Below are positions 38,183-46,577 of a DNA stretch of 64,000 bases, one piece after another; position 1 is the stretch's first letter, and each line of letters starts with the position of its first letter. A program made the position numbers and the translations under genes. The DNA is from a marine actinobacterium MedAcidi-G2B. Its GTDB lineage: Bacteria; Actinomycetota; Acidimicrobiia; Acidimicrobiales; MedAcidi-G1. The notes under the pieces are model-generated. The model did no database searches and was not told where the DNA came from. It saw only the letters and a list, made by a program, of their open reading frames with translations. Where the stretch lies: positions 45,146-109,145 of the forward strand of contig JUEO01000002.1 in the NCBI GenBank assembly GCA_000817115.1, given 5' to 3'.

Positions 38183-39060
38183 GAGCTACTCTTCCAAAAA
38201 ATCCTACAAGGTTGGTTTATTTAGGGACACCAGAGATAGCTGTACTTCCTTTAGTTGAGTTAGATAATGCAGGGTTTGAAGTGGTGATGGTCGTTACAGG
38301 AGAGGACAAACGACGAGGGAGAGGATCCTCCACAAGTCATAGCCCTGTTAAAGAAAAAGCTCTTGAACTTGGTTTGCCAGTGACACATGACTTGTCTGAC
38401 TTGCTTCATGTCGAAGCAGATCTTGGGATAGTTGTTGCTTTTGGTCAAATTATTCCAAAGAATTATTTAGAGCAGATACCGATGCTTAATTTGCATTTTT
38501 CATTGCTCCCGCGTTGGAGAGGTGCAGCACCAGTTGAGAGATCTATATTGGCCGGAGATGTAATTACTGGTGTTTCCCTGATGGTTGTAGAAGAAGAGTT
38601 GGATACCGGGAGTGTTTGCGCTAGTGAAGAAGTAGAGATAGGCGACCAAACCGGGGATGAACTTCGACAGAGTCTTGTGGAAGTAGGGAGTCACATGTTG
38701 GTAAGAGCGCTTAAAGAGGGGCTCAAAACACCTGTTCCTCAAAATGGTTCACCTATATATGCTCACAAAATTTCATCGAAAGATCTTCATTTAGAGTGGA
38801 GTCAACCCATTGAAGAGCTCATGAATAAGATTCGTTTAGGCGGGGCTTGGACTACGTTTCGCGGAACACGTTTCAAAATTTGGTCAGCTTTAGTTAACTC
38901 ATCGTTATCAGAGCCGGTCGGAACGATTATTGGCGATCAAGTATCTGGGGTGAATGGTTCGCTCAAGTTGATAGAAGTACAAGCTGAGAATCGAGGACGT
39001 CAGTCTTTCGACTCATGGCGATCTGGAGCCCGTCTCACTTCTGAAGACCGGTTCGTCTGA
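38179..39060 (+). CDS. fmt: Methionyl-tRNA formyltransferase
   Basis: Formylates initiator Met-tRNA. The 293-aa product has VYLGTPEIAVLPL, the catalytic Asn-His-Asp region LNLHFSLLPRWRGAAPVE with SILAGD after it, EEELDTGSV, and a shortened C-terminal tRNA-binding domain. The start is TTG at 38179, overlapping the def stop. It overlaps rsmB by one base (TGATG). Confidence 0.95.
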   Translation: MRATLPKNPTRLVYLGTPEIAVLPLVELDNAGFEVVMVVTGEDKRRGRGSSTSHSPVKEKALELGLPVTHDLSDLLHVEADLGIVVAFGQIIPKNYLEQIPMLNLHFSLLPRWRGAAPVERSILAGDVITGVSLMVVEEELDTGSVCASEEVEIGDQTGDELRQSLVEVGSHMLVRALKEGLKTPVPQNGSPIYAHKISSKDLHLEWSQPIEELMNKIRLGGAWTTFRGTRFKIWSALVNSSLSEPVGTIIGDQVSGVNGSLKLIEVQAENRGRQSFDSWRSGARLTSEDRFV

Positions 39061-40187
39061 TGGCAGAAGGGGCAGCGCCTCGCCGTATAGCAGTCAAAGT
39101 TCTTGAACGAATAGAAAACGACGGTGCTTTCGCGAATTTAGTCCTTAATGCCACTTTGGAAAAATCTAAGTTAGATAGTAGAGACCGCGCGTTTGTCACG
39201 GAAATGGTTTATGGAACTACTCGGATGAGACGCGCCTGTGACCATACGCTTGATCGGTTTCTTCACGATGAAATTGAACCTCTAGCGAGAACAATTTTAC
39301 GACTAGGCGTATGGCAAATAATTTTTGGTGGTGTTCCAGCTCATGCGGCAGTATCGGCAACCGTTGAAGTAGCCCCGCGTCGCTTTCGTGGACTTTGTAA
39401 CGCAGTACTGAGACGAATTGCTGAAAATCCAGTTACTGATTGGCCGTCGGAAGCTATTGAACTCAGCTATCCAGATTGGCTCATGAATCGCCTTAAGTTA
39501 GACGTGGGAGAACAAGACGCGTTAGGAATGGCAAAAACCATGAATGAACCTGCGCTGGCTGTGACTCGAAGCGATGGTTACTATCAGGATTTGTCCTCGC
39601 AGATGGTCGCTGAATCAGCTGTTGAGGGTTTAAAAGCAGGAGATTCCATTTTGGATTTGTGTGCAGCGCCAGGAGGAAAGGCCACATTGATGGCTTCTGG
39701 TGGGGTGTGGACCGTTGCAGCAGATGTGAGAGAGAGCCGAATGGGGCTTGTGGCAGAAAATGTGCAACGACTTAATGTCAACCTTTCTCTAGTAGTTTCT
39801 GATGGTTGTTTTCCACCGTTTAAACCGAAATCGTTTAACCGGGTGTTGGTAGATGCTCCGTGTTCAGGTCTAGGAGTTTTACGGCGTAGAGCCGATGCTC
39901 GGTGGCGGGTCTCTGAAGAGGAAATTGAAAGGCTGTCTTTTCTACAAGAAGAACTTCTCCTCTCAGCTTTAAACTTAGTGGCCTCCGGCGGGCAACTAAT
40001 TTATAGCGTATGCACAGTCACTTCTGCGGAAACAACTGAAGTAGATGAACGTTTTAGAACTAAGACAGGAGTTCAATCTTGTGGACCGCTACCAGACCCA
40101 TGGAGAATTCATGGACAGGGAGGAATGATTCTTCCCCAAGATCTAAATAGCGAAGGAATGGCAATTTTTCGTTACCACGTTGAATGA
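39060..40187 (+). CDS. rsmB: 16S rRNA m5C methyltransferase RsmB (Sun/Fmu)
   Basis: Methylates cytosine 967 of 16S rRNA (family knowledge). An N-terminal NusB-like domain (about 1-125, AVKVLERIENDGAFANLVLN) is followed by the methyltransferase domain with LDLCAAPGGKATLMAS, VDAPCSGLGVLRRRADARWR and IYSVCTVTSAET, which hold both family cysteines. 375 aa, a little shorter than the E. coli enzyme. Convergent with the next gene. Confidence 0.94.
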   Translation: MAEGAAPRRIAVKVLERIENDGAFANLVLNATLEKSKLDSRDRAFVTEMVYGTTRMRRACDHTLDRFLHDEIEPLARTILRLGVWQIIFGGVPAHAAVSATVEVAPRRFRGLCNAVLRRIAENPVTDWPSEAIELSYPDWLMNRLKLDVGEQDALGMAKTMNEPALAVTRSDGYYQDLSSQMVAESAVEGLKAGDSILDLCAAPGGKATLMASGGVWTVAADVRESRMGLVAENVQRLNVNLSLVVSDGCFPPFKPKSFNRVLVDAPCSGLGVLRRRADARWRVSEEEIERLSFLQEELLLSALNLVASGGQLIYSVCTVTSAETTEVDERFRTKTGVQSCGPLPDPWRIHGQGGMILPQDLNSEGMAIFRYHVE

Positions 40188-40193
40188 ATCTAT

Positions 40194-40988
40194 TCAAAGA
40201 ATTAGACGTTCTTTAAAATGTTCAAGGACTAGATTCAACGCATCTTGAGTCGGATGACCTGCTTCTTCTATCACTTCTTCAGTTAGAACAGAATGAGCAC
40301 GAGTTGAAAAACGGTACGGATTCCCAGGAGAAGAATCTATTTCTACTCCTATAAATCCTTCTCCGAATTCTTCTTCCAGACGGTCAAACCTTTCACGAGG
40401 AGACATCCCATCATTACTGAATCTCAAACCGATGACACAAACACCATCGTCAACACGATCCCGCACTATTTGAAGGTCTTTTTTTGAAATACCTAAAGAA
40501 CGTTTAGCGCCTTTCGTGAAAGGTAGAGGCAAACTCGGTTGGCTTAACACAGGTGCCAACATCCTTTCGTCAACCATCATCCCAAGTGCAAACCCCCCAG
40601 TGAAACACATACCAACTGCACCGACCCCTGGCCCACCACACCGACCATGCTCAAAAGCAGCTAGAGCCCTGAGCCACTTGGTGATAGGAGAAGTTCTATT
40701 TCGAAGAAAAGCAGTGAATTCACGAGATATACAAGCTTTAGCAAGAGTAGAAGTGAGGTATCCCATAGAGGGTGAACGACCCGGAGTACCAAACAAAGAA
40801 GGAAGAACTGCGGTACATCCAATTCCGGCCACTTTTCTTCCAAATTCTGCAACACGAGGAGTAATACCCGGTATTTCCGACATTACGACCACAGCAGGTC
40901 CGGTTCCGACTCGGAAAACTTCACGACTGAGCCCATCATGGCTGAATTCACCTATTTCATAACCCTGCAAAGCCTTCGTGTCCATCAA
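40194..40988 (-). CDS. Dienelactone hydrolase family protein
   Basis: Alpha/beta hydrolase of the DLH family. VVMSEIPGITP carries the conserved Glu. VGMCFTGGFALGMM holds the nucleophile Cys in the G-x-C-x-G elbow. FSNDGMSPRERF and STRAHSVLTEE supply the likely Asp and His. 264 aa. The substrate is unknown. It lies alone on the minus strand between rsmB and mog, starting 54 bp from the preferred mog start. Confidence 0.86.
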   Translation of the reverse strand: MMDTKALQGYEIGEFSHDGLSREVFRVGTGPAVVVMSEIPGITPRVAEFGRKVAGIGCTAVLPSLFGTPGRSPSMGYLTSTLAKACISREFTAFLRNRTSPITKWLRALAAFEHGRCGGPGVGAVGMCFTGGFALGMMVDERMLAPVLSQPSLPLPFTKGAKRSLGISKKDLQIVRDRVDDGVCVIGLRFSNDGMSPRERFDRLEEEFGEGFIGVEIDSSPGNPYRFSTRAHSVLTEEVIEEAGHPTQDALNLVLEHFKERLIL

Positions 40989-41042
40989 AAGACCTTACAG
41001 CGCAAAGTTCAAGACGGTGAGACCCTGCGGTACCCTCTGAAT

Positions 41043-41543
41043 ATGCATGAAGATACCGAAATTCCCATTCTGGTAAAAATTCTTACTGTTTCTGATGGCG
41101 TTATAGCGGGAACACGTGAGAATCTTTCTGGCGCGGCACTTGAAGAATTAATTACCAGCAGAGGCTGGCAGGTCGTAGAGAAATTAGTAGTTCAGGATGG
41201 CGCAGAAGAAGTAGCGCAAAAATTGATGACTGCTTCAGAAGATTTTCACGGAATGATAGTAACAACAGGGGGGACAGGATTTGGACCACGCGACCAAACC
41301 CCTGAAGGAACAAAAATGGTATTAGATCGAGAGGCTCCAGGCTTGGCAGAAGCGATGCGTCTAGTTAACCCCTTAGGTCGTCTTTCTCGTGGCATAGCGG
41401 GAACAAGAGGTCAGACTCTCATTCTCAACACCCCAGGTTCAGCCAAGGGCTCCATTGAATGCCTTGAAGCCGTGATCGACGTTGTCTCTCATGCCGTACG
41501 TCTATTAGTGGATAATGCAGATCCACACCCCACTTCATCATGA
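41043..41543 (+). CDS. mog: Molybdopterin adenylyltransferase (MogA/MoaB family)
   Basis: Activates molybdopterin with ATP for molybdenum cofactor synthesis. VKILTVSDGVIAGTRENLSG, the hallmark IVTTGGTGFGPRDQTPEGT, and TLILNTPGSAKGSIECLE match the family. ATG at 41043 fits the usual N-terminus. A start at 40938 would overlap the divergent hydrolase gene. It is the only cofactor gene of its type in the window. It overlaps ribD by 4 bases. Confidence 0.9.
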   Translation: MHEDTEIPILVKILTVSDGVIAGTRENLSGAALEELITSRGWQVVEKLVVQDGAEEVAQKLMTASEDFHGMIVTTGGTGFGPRDQTPEGTKMVLDREAPGLAEAMRLVNPLGRLSRGIAGTRGQTLILNTPGSAKGSIECLEAVIDVVSHAVRLLVDNADPHPTSS

Positions 41544-42532
41544 ACTCGGTTAACGATTCAGAGTTCATGATGAAGGCAGTAGAAGTCGCGAAAGAAGCAC
41601 GACTTCATTCTTCTCCTAATCCTTGGGTTGGCTCTATTGTCGTATCTAAGGGAGAAGTAATTTCAAAGGCCGCAACTGGACCTCCAGGAGAATCTCATGC
41701 CGAAGCCCAAGCGCTCCTAGAAGCAGGAGAAAAAGCGCAAGGAGCGACTCTTTATACAACTCTTGAACCATGCAACCACTTTGGCAAAACAGGACCTTGT
41801 ACAGAGGCGATAATCAATGCACAAATTTCTCGGGTGGTGGTAGCTATCAAAGATCCAGATGAGCAAGTGTCGGGTTCAGGAATACGCACCCTCTTAGATG
41901 CAGGAATAGAAGTTGAACTCGGTCCAGGCGCAACTGAAGTCCTAGAGCAATTAGCCCCCTATCTCTGCCATCGGAACACCGGACGTCCTTATGTGGTATT
42001 GAAACTTGCAGCCACACTAGACGGACGCATAGCTGCTCCTGATGGGTCTAGCGTATGGATCACGGGAGAAGAGGCTCGAGCAGACGTCCATAAACTAAGA
42101 GCGGAAAGTGACGCGGTTTGTGTAGGTGCAGGCACAGTACGATCCGACGACCCACAACTTACAGTTAGAGCAGTTGAAGGAACCGATCCTCGCCGGATCG
42201 TAGTAGGAGAAATACCGGAAGGAGCATTAGTCCAGCCTGCTGAATCCTGGACCGGCGACCTCAACGAACTTCTTAACAGTTTAGGAAATCAAGGGGTTCT
42301 GCAACTTCTCGTCGAAGGGGGAGCAGATGTTGCAGGTCGCTTTCATCGAGAAGGTTTAGTTAATCGATACGTGGTATATATTGCTCCCGCATTCTTAGGT
42401 GGTGACGATGGTAAAGCGCTGTTTACAGGTTCAGGCGCTCCCACTATGGAACAAATTCAGAGAGGTCGATTTACCTCAATTACACAATTAGGCAACGACG
42501 TAAGAGTTGACTTGATTTTAGAAGAAAATTAA
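41540..42532 (+). CDS. ribD: Bifunctional riboflavin biosynthesis deaminase/reductase
   Basis: Deaminates then reduces the pyrimidine intermediate of riboflavin synthesis. The N-terminal deaminase domain has SHAEAQALLEAG (His/Glu) and TLEPCNHFGKTGPCTEAI (zinc Cys pair). The C-terminal reductase domain has VVLKLAATLDGRIA, SDAVCVGAGTVRSDDPQLTV and LVEGGADVAG. 330 aa, at the short end. None of the other rib genes follow; hisG does. Confidence 0.94.
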   Translation: MNSVNDSEFMMKAVEVAKEARLHSSPNPWVGSIVVSKGEVISKAATGPPGESHAEAQALLEAGEKAQGATLYTTLEPCNHFGKTGPCTEAIINAQISRVVVAIKDPDEQVSGSGIRTLLDAGIEVELGPGATEVLEQLAPYLCHRNTGRPYVVLKLAATLDGRIAAPDGSSVWITGEEARADVHKLRAESDAVCVGAGTVRSDDPQLTVRAVEGTDPRRIVVGEIPEGALVQPAESWTGDLNELLNSLGNQGVLQLLVEGGADVAGRFHREGLVNRYVVYIAPAFLGGDDGKALFTGSGAPTMEQIQRGRFTSITQLGNDVRVDLILEEN

Positions 42533-42573
42533 ATAAGGTCGGGAGAAGCGATTAGATCCGCTAAGTTCATCTC

Positions 42574-43449
42574 GTGCTAAAACTTGTATTACCAAAAGGA
42601 TCGTTGGAAGCTTCAACCCTTGAACTTTTTGAGGGAGCTGACCTCGGGGTGCTGAGAAGTTCTTCGGTTGATTATCGCGCTGACATTAGAGACCCAAGAA
42701 TTGAAGAGGTTCGCATACTGCGTCCACAAGAAATCCCTTCATATGTTGCAGAAGGAACTTTTGACTTAGGCATAACTGGTCGTGACTGGATTGAAGAGAC
42801 AAACAGCGATGTTGTTTCTTTAGGTGAACTTCACTATTCAAAAGCCACTGCGCGGCCAGTGAATATTGTTGTAGCAGTTCCTTCTGATGCGCCATGGAAT
42901 TCGGTTGCTGATCTCCCAAATGGGGTGAGAGTCTCAAGTGAATATCCAGAGTTGACTCGCAAATTTTTTGCTGAACAAAACATTGAAGCAGACATTCGGC
43001 TTTCTTATGGAGCAACTGAAGCTAAAGCCCCTGACATAGTCGATGTTATTGTAGATATCACAGAAACAGGAAGAGCTCTTCGCGCTGCTGGATTAAAAGT
43101 GATCGACACCATACTGACCAGCTTCACAGAACTGATTGCTAATCCAGCATCAGCGGCTGACCCAAATAAACGTCACGCTATGGAGCAGATTCATAGACTA
43201 CTGCAAGGAACTCTTGAAGCTAGAGGGAAAGTTCTAGTAAAAATGAATGTAAGTGAATCTGATTTAGATCAAGTAATTGATTTAATTCCATCAATGAAAG
43301 CACCAACAGTTAACGAGTTATTCAAAGGTTCAGGATTTGCGGTAGAGACTGTGGTGGCGAAAAGTGAAATCAATGAGTTGATCCCCGCATTAAGGGATAT
43401 GGGGGCAACAGATATTCTTGAAATTCCACTTTCAAAAATTGTGCACTAA
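42574..43449 (+). CDS. hisG: ATP phosphoribosyltransferase, long form
   Basis: First, feedback-controlled step of histidine synthesis. The 291-aa product has LVLPKGSLEASTLELFEGAD, DLGITGRDWIEE, the PRPP loop region DVIVDITETGRALRAAGLK, and a C-terminal ACT-like regulatory domain (about 215-291), so it is the self-sufficient long form without HisZ. The start is GTG at 42574. The usual neighbour hisE is absent. Confidence 0.95.
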   Translation: MLKLVLPKGSLEASTLELFEGADLGVLRSSSVDYRADIRDPRIEEVRILRPQEIPSYVAEGTFDLGITGRDWIEETNSDVVSLGELHYSKATARPVNIVVAVPSDAPWNSVADLPNGVRVSSEYPELTRKFFAEQNIEADIRLSYGATEAKAPDIVDVIVDITETGRALRAAGLKVIDTILTSFTELIANPASAADPNKRHAMEQIHRLLQGTLEARGKVLVKMNVSESDLDQVIDLIPSMKAPTVNELFKGSGFAVETVVAKSEINELIPALRDMGATDILEIPLSKIVH

Positions 43450-43500
43450 GTCTGCACTTATCTCAATGCAGCCGGTTGCGGGACTCGGAGTTCAAGGCTT

Positions 43501-43944
43501 CTAAGTAGTTTCAGGCCCTGAGTTTTCCTCTTCACTCTCTGAGGTCATATTGTCTCGTTGTTCAAGGCTGACATAGGCCATACGTATCTGATGCAAAGCA
43601 TCTTTTAGAGTTTCTTCACTTTCACCCAGCTGGTTAATCAACTTGTCCATCACAGCGCCTAAGGCATTAATAGCCAGAGAAGCATCTTTTAGGTTTGGCG
43701 GTTGCTGCGAGAGATGAATCGCTGCTAATTCATATAGTCCCATTAAATGAGTTGAAATAACTACTGCGACTGGGGTTTGTGCGATTCGTTCCTGCGCTGC
43801 TGCCATCTCTTGTACCATGGCTTCAGCTCGTTCCCGATCCTCTGGTGAAAGATGATCAAATTCCCCAGCATTAGGGTCTATTTCATCATTTTGTGGTTCC
43901 GGTTGAATCGTATGTTCTCCATCAGGGGTCCAGAAACTACTCAT
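43501..43944 (-). CDS. DUF1844 domain protein
   Basis: Function unknown. An acidic N-terminus (about 1-35) is followed by a helical domain: MVQEMAAAQERIAQTPVAVV, STHLMGLYELAAIHLSQ and ALGAVMDKLINQLGESEE. This is the DUF1844 pattern, typically found in actinobacteria opposite or beside infC, as here. The acidic C-terminus ends NSGPETT. It shares its 5' intergenic region with the infC leader. Confidence 0.85.
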   Translation of the reverse strand: MSSFWTPDGEHTIQPEPQNDEIDPNAGEFDHLSPEDRERAEAMVQEMAAAQERIAQTPVAVVISTHLMGLYELAAIHLSQQPPNLKDASLAINALGAVMDKLINQLGESEETLKDALHQIRMAYVSLEQRDNMTSESEEENSGPETT

Positions 43945-44022
43945 ACTATTTTCCTTTGTATCGGTTCTCAGTTCTTCTTAAAGATATGTCCTGATACGCT
44001 TACTTCAACAAAATAAAGAAAA

Positions 44023-44062
44023 GTGGGATTTCCCACCTGACCACTGAAGGTGCGATCAGGTC
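44023..44062 (+). promoter_or_regulatory. Alternative hairpins in the infC leader
   Basis: GTGGG/CCCAC (44023-44036) can form a small hairpin. Its 3' arm overlaps ACCTGA (44035-44040), which can instead pair with TCAGGT (44056-44061). The two structures exclude one another, which is what an attenuation or ribosomal-protein-binding leader would show. The region 43945-44187 holds no gene. Confidence 0.4.
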
Positions 44063-44073
44063 GCTTCCAAGTA

Positions 44074-44124
44074 AGCAGCGTTTGCTGCTGACGCGGGTGT
44101 CGGCTTTTCGGCACCCGTTTTTTT
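44074..44124 (+). terminator. Intrinsic terminator/attenuator upstream of infC
   Basis: A small perfect hairpin AGCAGC-GTTT-GCTGCT (44074-44089) is followed by a strong one: CGGGTGTCGG (44094-44103) pairs with TCGGCACCCG (44108-44117), 10 bp with two wobble pairs, then seven T (44118-44124). It reads in the infC direction and ends 63 bases before the start codon, so it should act as a leader attenuator of infC-rpmI-rplT. Confidence 0.8.
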
Positions 44125-44187
44125 ATGGATGGGTTTAATTCAAGAAGTCAGGAAGACTGGCTAAGTGATACAAAGGAGTGAGAAGCG

Positions 44188-44841
44188 ATAGCAACGCCAC
44201 AGAATCAAGAACCGCGGATAAATGACCAAATTAGAGCTCAAGAAGTGAGACTAGTTTCGTATGACGGAGAACAGGTAGGTATTCGAAGCCTGAATGAAGC
44301 TTTGAATATGGCACAAGACATGGATCTTGACCTTGTAGAGGTAGCCGGTCAGGCAACCCCGCCCGTATGTCGAATAATGGATTATGGGAAGTTCAAATAT
44401 GAACAGTCTCAGAAAGCTAAGGAATCTCGGAAAAAATCAACTCATATTTTGGTTAAAGAAATGAAATACCGACCAAAAATAGGGGTGGGGGATTTCAATA
44501 CGAAAACTAGAAAAGTAGAGGAATTCCTCAAAGAAGGAAGCAAAGTCAAAGTCACGATCATGTTCCGCGGAAGAGAAATGCAGCACCCAGAGCTTGGAGC
44601 TCGAATTCTAGAAAACGTAGCTGACGCAGTCGCAGAAGTTGGACACATCGAGGTATATCCAGAACGAGAAGGTCGCAATATGACCATGGTTCTCGGTTCG
44701 GGAAAAGCCACACAAAAGCAACGTGAAATAGTTGAAAAGTTACAAACAGAGATTACTGAAGAAGAAGTTTTAGAAGAAGAACAACAAAGTGAAGTAGTTG
44801 AAGATACCGAAAATGAAGAAACGGTAGAAGAAACTTCTTAG
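44188..44841 (+). CDS. infC: Translation initiation factor IF-3, apparent AUA start
   Basis: Prevents subunit joining and checks the start codon. The conserved N-terminal EPRINDQIRAQEVRLV lies upstream of the first in-frame GTG (44245), so the true start must be earlier. An in-frame TGA at 44179 limits it. ATA at 44188 has a perfect AAAGGAG (44172-44178) 9 bases before it. Core motifs VCRIMDYGKFKYEQ and VKEMKYRPKIGVGDF follow. It ends in an acidic tail of about 30 residues. infC is known for rare start codons used in autoregulation. Confidence 0.9.
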   Translation: MATPQNQEPRINDQIRAQEVRLVSYDGEQVGIRSLNEALNMAQDMDLDLVEVAGQATPPVCRIMDYGKFKYEQSQKAKESRKKSTHILVKEMKYRPKIGVGDFNTKTRKVEEFLKEGSKVKVTIMFRGREMQHPELGARILENVADAVAEVGHIEVYPEREGRNMTMVLGSGKATQKQREIVEKLQTEITEEEVLEEEQQSEVVEDTENEETVEETS

Positions 44842-44871
44842 ATGCAGACAATTTAAGAATGGAGAAAATAA

Positions 44872-45066
44872 ATGCCAAAAATGAAGACTCATAGAGGTTT
44901 AGCAAAGCGTGTAAAAGTGACAGGAACTGGCCGCCTTCGCCGGCGTAGTCCAAACCTCAGCCACATTTTAGAGAAGAAAACACCTCAGCGTAAGCGTCGG
45001 CTTTCTGGAGAAAGCGATATAGCTAAAGCGGATGAAAAATCAATCCGTACTCGTTTAGGCAAGTAA
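44872..45066 (+). CDS. rpmI: 50S ribosomal protein L35
   Basis: The 64-aa basic protein with the family start MPKMKTHRGLAKRVKVTGTG and the core RKRRLSGES. ATG is preceded by GGAG. It sits between infC and rplT as in nearly all bacteria. A 76-bp gap to rplT holds only the rplT ribosome site and no visible terminator. Confidence 0.97.
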   Translation: MPKMKTHRGLAKRVKVTGTGRLRRRSPNLSHILEKKTPQRKRRLSGESDIAKADEKSIRTRLGK

Positions 45067-45142
45067 TCAACTACTAGTAAAAGCAACTAAAGACAGTTTT
45101 ATAGTCACCACAATTTGAAGTCGGGAAGAAAAGGAGCTTTCA

Positions 45143-45733
45143 ATGGCACGAGTTAAGAGAGCCGTACACAGCAAGAAAAAACATAAGGCAGTACTTAAGG
45201 AAGCGAAGGGGTATTACGGCAATAAAAGCCGGTCGTTTCGTGCTGCAAATGAACAAGTTATGCATTCTGGAAATTATGCATTCCGCGATCGCCGTGCACG
45301 CAAAGGAGAATTTCGACGCCTTTGGATTCAAAGAATCAACGCTGCTTGCAGGCAGAATGGGACAACCTACAGCCGTTTTATCAATGGATTGAAATGTGCA
45401 GGAGTTGAAGTTGACCGCAAGGTTTTAGCGGATCTTGCCGTAAACGAACCAGAAGCATTCACTTCATTAGTTGAAGTGGCTTCAGCTTCCGAGGCGAGCA
45501 ACCAAACCCCAGCAACTCAGATTTCAGAAAATAATGAAAAGGCAGTTGAAGAGAGTTCAGTAGATGCCGCAGAGGAAGAAGCTAAAGAAAGCCCAGTGGA
45601 AGAAGCTCAACAGAGTGAGGATTTAACTTCTTTAACTGTGGCAGAACTTAAAGAGATAGCAAAAGATCTTGATATAAAAATCTCTGGTCTGCGAAAAGCG
45701 GAACTGATCGACGCAATAAATTCTGCTCGGTGA
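45143..45733 (+). CDS. rplT: 50S ribosomal protein L20 with C-terminal Rho-N/SAP-like extension
   Basis: Residues 1-116 are ordinary L20 ([60 protein letters not shown]). L20 usually ends there. Here about 45 acidic, Ala/Glu/Ser-rich linker residues follow, then [20 protein letters not shown] and [12 protein letters not shown] (about 161-192). This matches the helix-hairpin pattern of Rho N-terminal/SAP domains. There is no stop between the parts. AAAGGAG precedes the ATG. The stop overlaps the next gene's GTG. Confidence 0.95.
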   Translation: MARVKRAVHSKKKHKAVLKEAKGYYGNKSRSFRAANEQVMHSGNYAFRDRRARKGEFRRLWIQRINAACRQNGTTYSRFINGLKCAGVEVDRKVLADLAVNEPEAFTSLVEVASASEASNQTPATQISENNEKAVEESSVDAAEEEAKESPVEEAQQSEDLTSLTVAELKEIAKDLDIKISGLRKAELIDAINSAR

Positions 45734-46506
45734 CTTTCCAAGTCGGTGATAAAAGTTCGCTCGTTCAGCGAATACGACGATTAGCGAGAGAGCGTTCTTT
45801 TCGCCAAGAAGAAAACGCATATGTGGTCGAAGGGCCGCAACTCGTAACTGAAGTAATTGAATCAAATTTAGAAGTTGAAATCGTTGCAGTTCCAGATGCA
45901 CCTGGGCAGGAAAATCTCATCGTCTTGGCTGAAAACGCTGGTATTGATTGCGTTCTAGTAAACGAGAGAATTTTCAAGGGGCTCTCAAGCACCAAATCTC
46001 CTCAACCGGCAATTGCTGTAGTTGGTTGCCACAACTCAGACCTAGAGGATCTAACTCGTTCAAAAGGAACTCTTTTGGTGCTGGATGAAATATCTGATCC
46101 AGGAAACGCCGGGACGTTGATTCGTTCAGCAGAATCGTTTGGGGTAACAGGAGTGATTTCTGTGGGGGGTGTGGATTTATACAACCCTAAAGTAGTCAGA
46201 GCTTCTGCCGGATCTTTATTTCGTGTTCCATGTACACAAATGGAAAGTTCCGAAGTTGTTCTTCAAGCCCTTTCAGAATCTGGCTATTCCTGCTGGGCTA
46301 CTACACCACAAGAAGGCGTGTCTCCAGAATCTTTAGCCACAGAAACGCCTGTTGCCGTGGTGCTTGGTAGTGAGCCACACGGGCTTGATCCAACAACTGT
46401 AAATGCCTGTCATGGTAAATTGAGTGTGTCAACCTCCGGTCAAGCTGAGTCGTTGAATGTGGCCATTGCCGGTTCAATTGTCCTCTATGCATTGTCTCGG
46501 AGATAG
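45730..46506 (+). CDS. TrmH-family rRNA 2'-O-methyltransferase (RlmB-like)
   Basis: SPOUT methyltransferase with an N-terminal substrate-binding domain ([20 protein letters not shown]) and motifs [32 protein letters not shown] and [20 protein letters not shown]. 258 aa. GTG at 45730 overlaps the rplT stop by 4 bases. A gene of this family between rplT and pheS is normal in actinobacteria and probably modifies 23S rRNA. Confidence 0.92.
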   Translation: MTFQVGDKSSLVQRIRRLARERSFRQEENAYVVEGPQLVTEVIESNLEVEIVAVPDAPGQENLIVLAENAGIDCVLVNERIFKGLSSTKSPQPAIAVVGCHNSDLEDLTRSKGTLLVLDEISDPGNAGTLIRSAESFGVTGVISVGGVDLYNPKVVRASAGSLFRVPCTQMESSEVVLQALSESGYSCWATTPQEGVSPESLATETPVAVVLGSEPHGLDPTTVNACHGKLSVSTSGQAESLNVAIAGSIVLYALSRR

Positions 46507-46577
46507 CCGTTATTTAATTAGCCACTACAAACCCTGTCCTGTGTCGTATTCTTTCATAAGAGCCCAATATTTAAATT

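Noticed and set aside
46507-46577. T-box leader for pheS
   Set aside because: Only 71 bases, no T-box sequence and no terminator hairpin seen.
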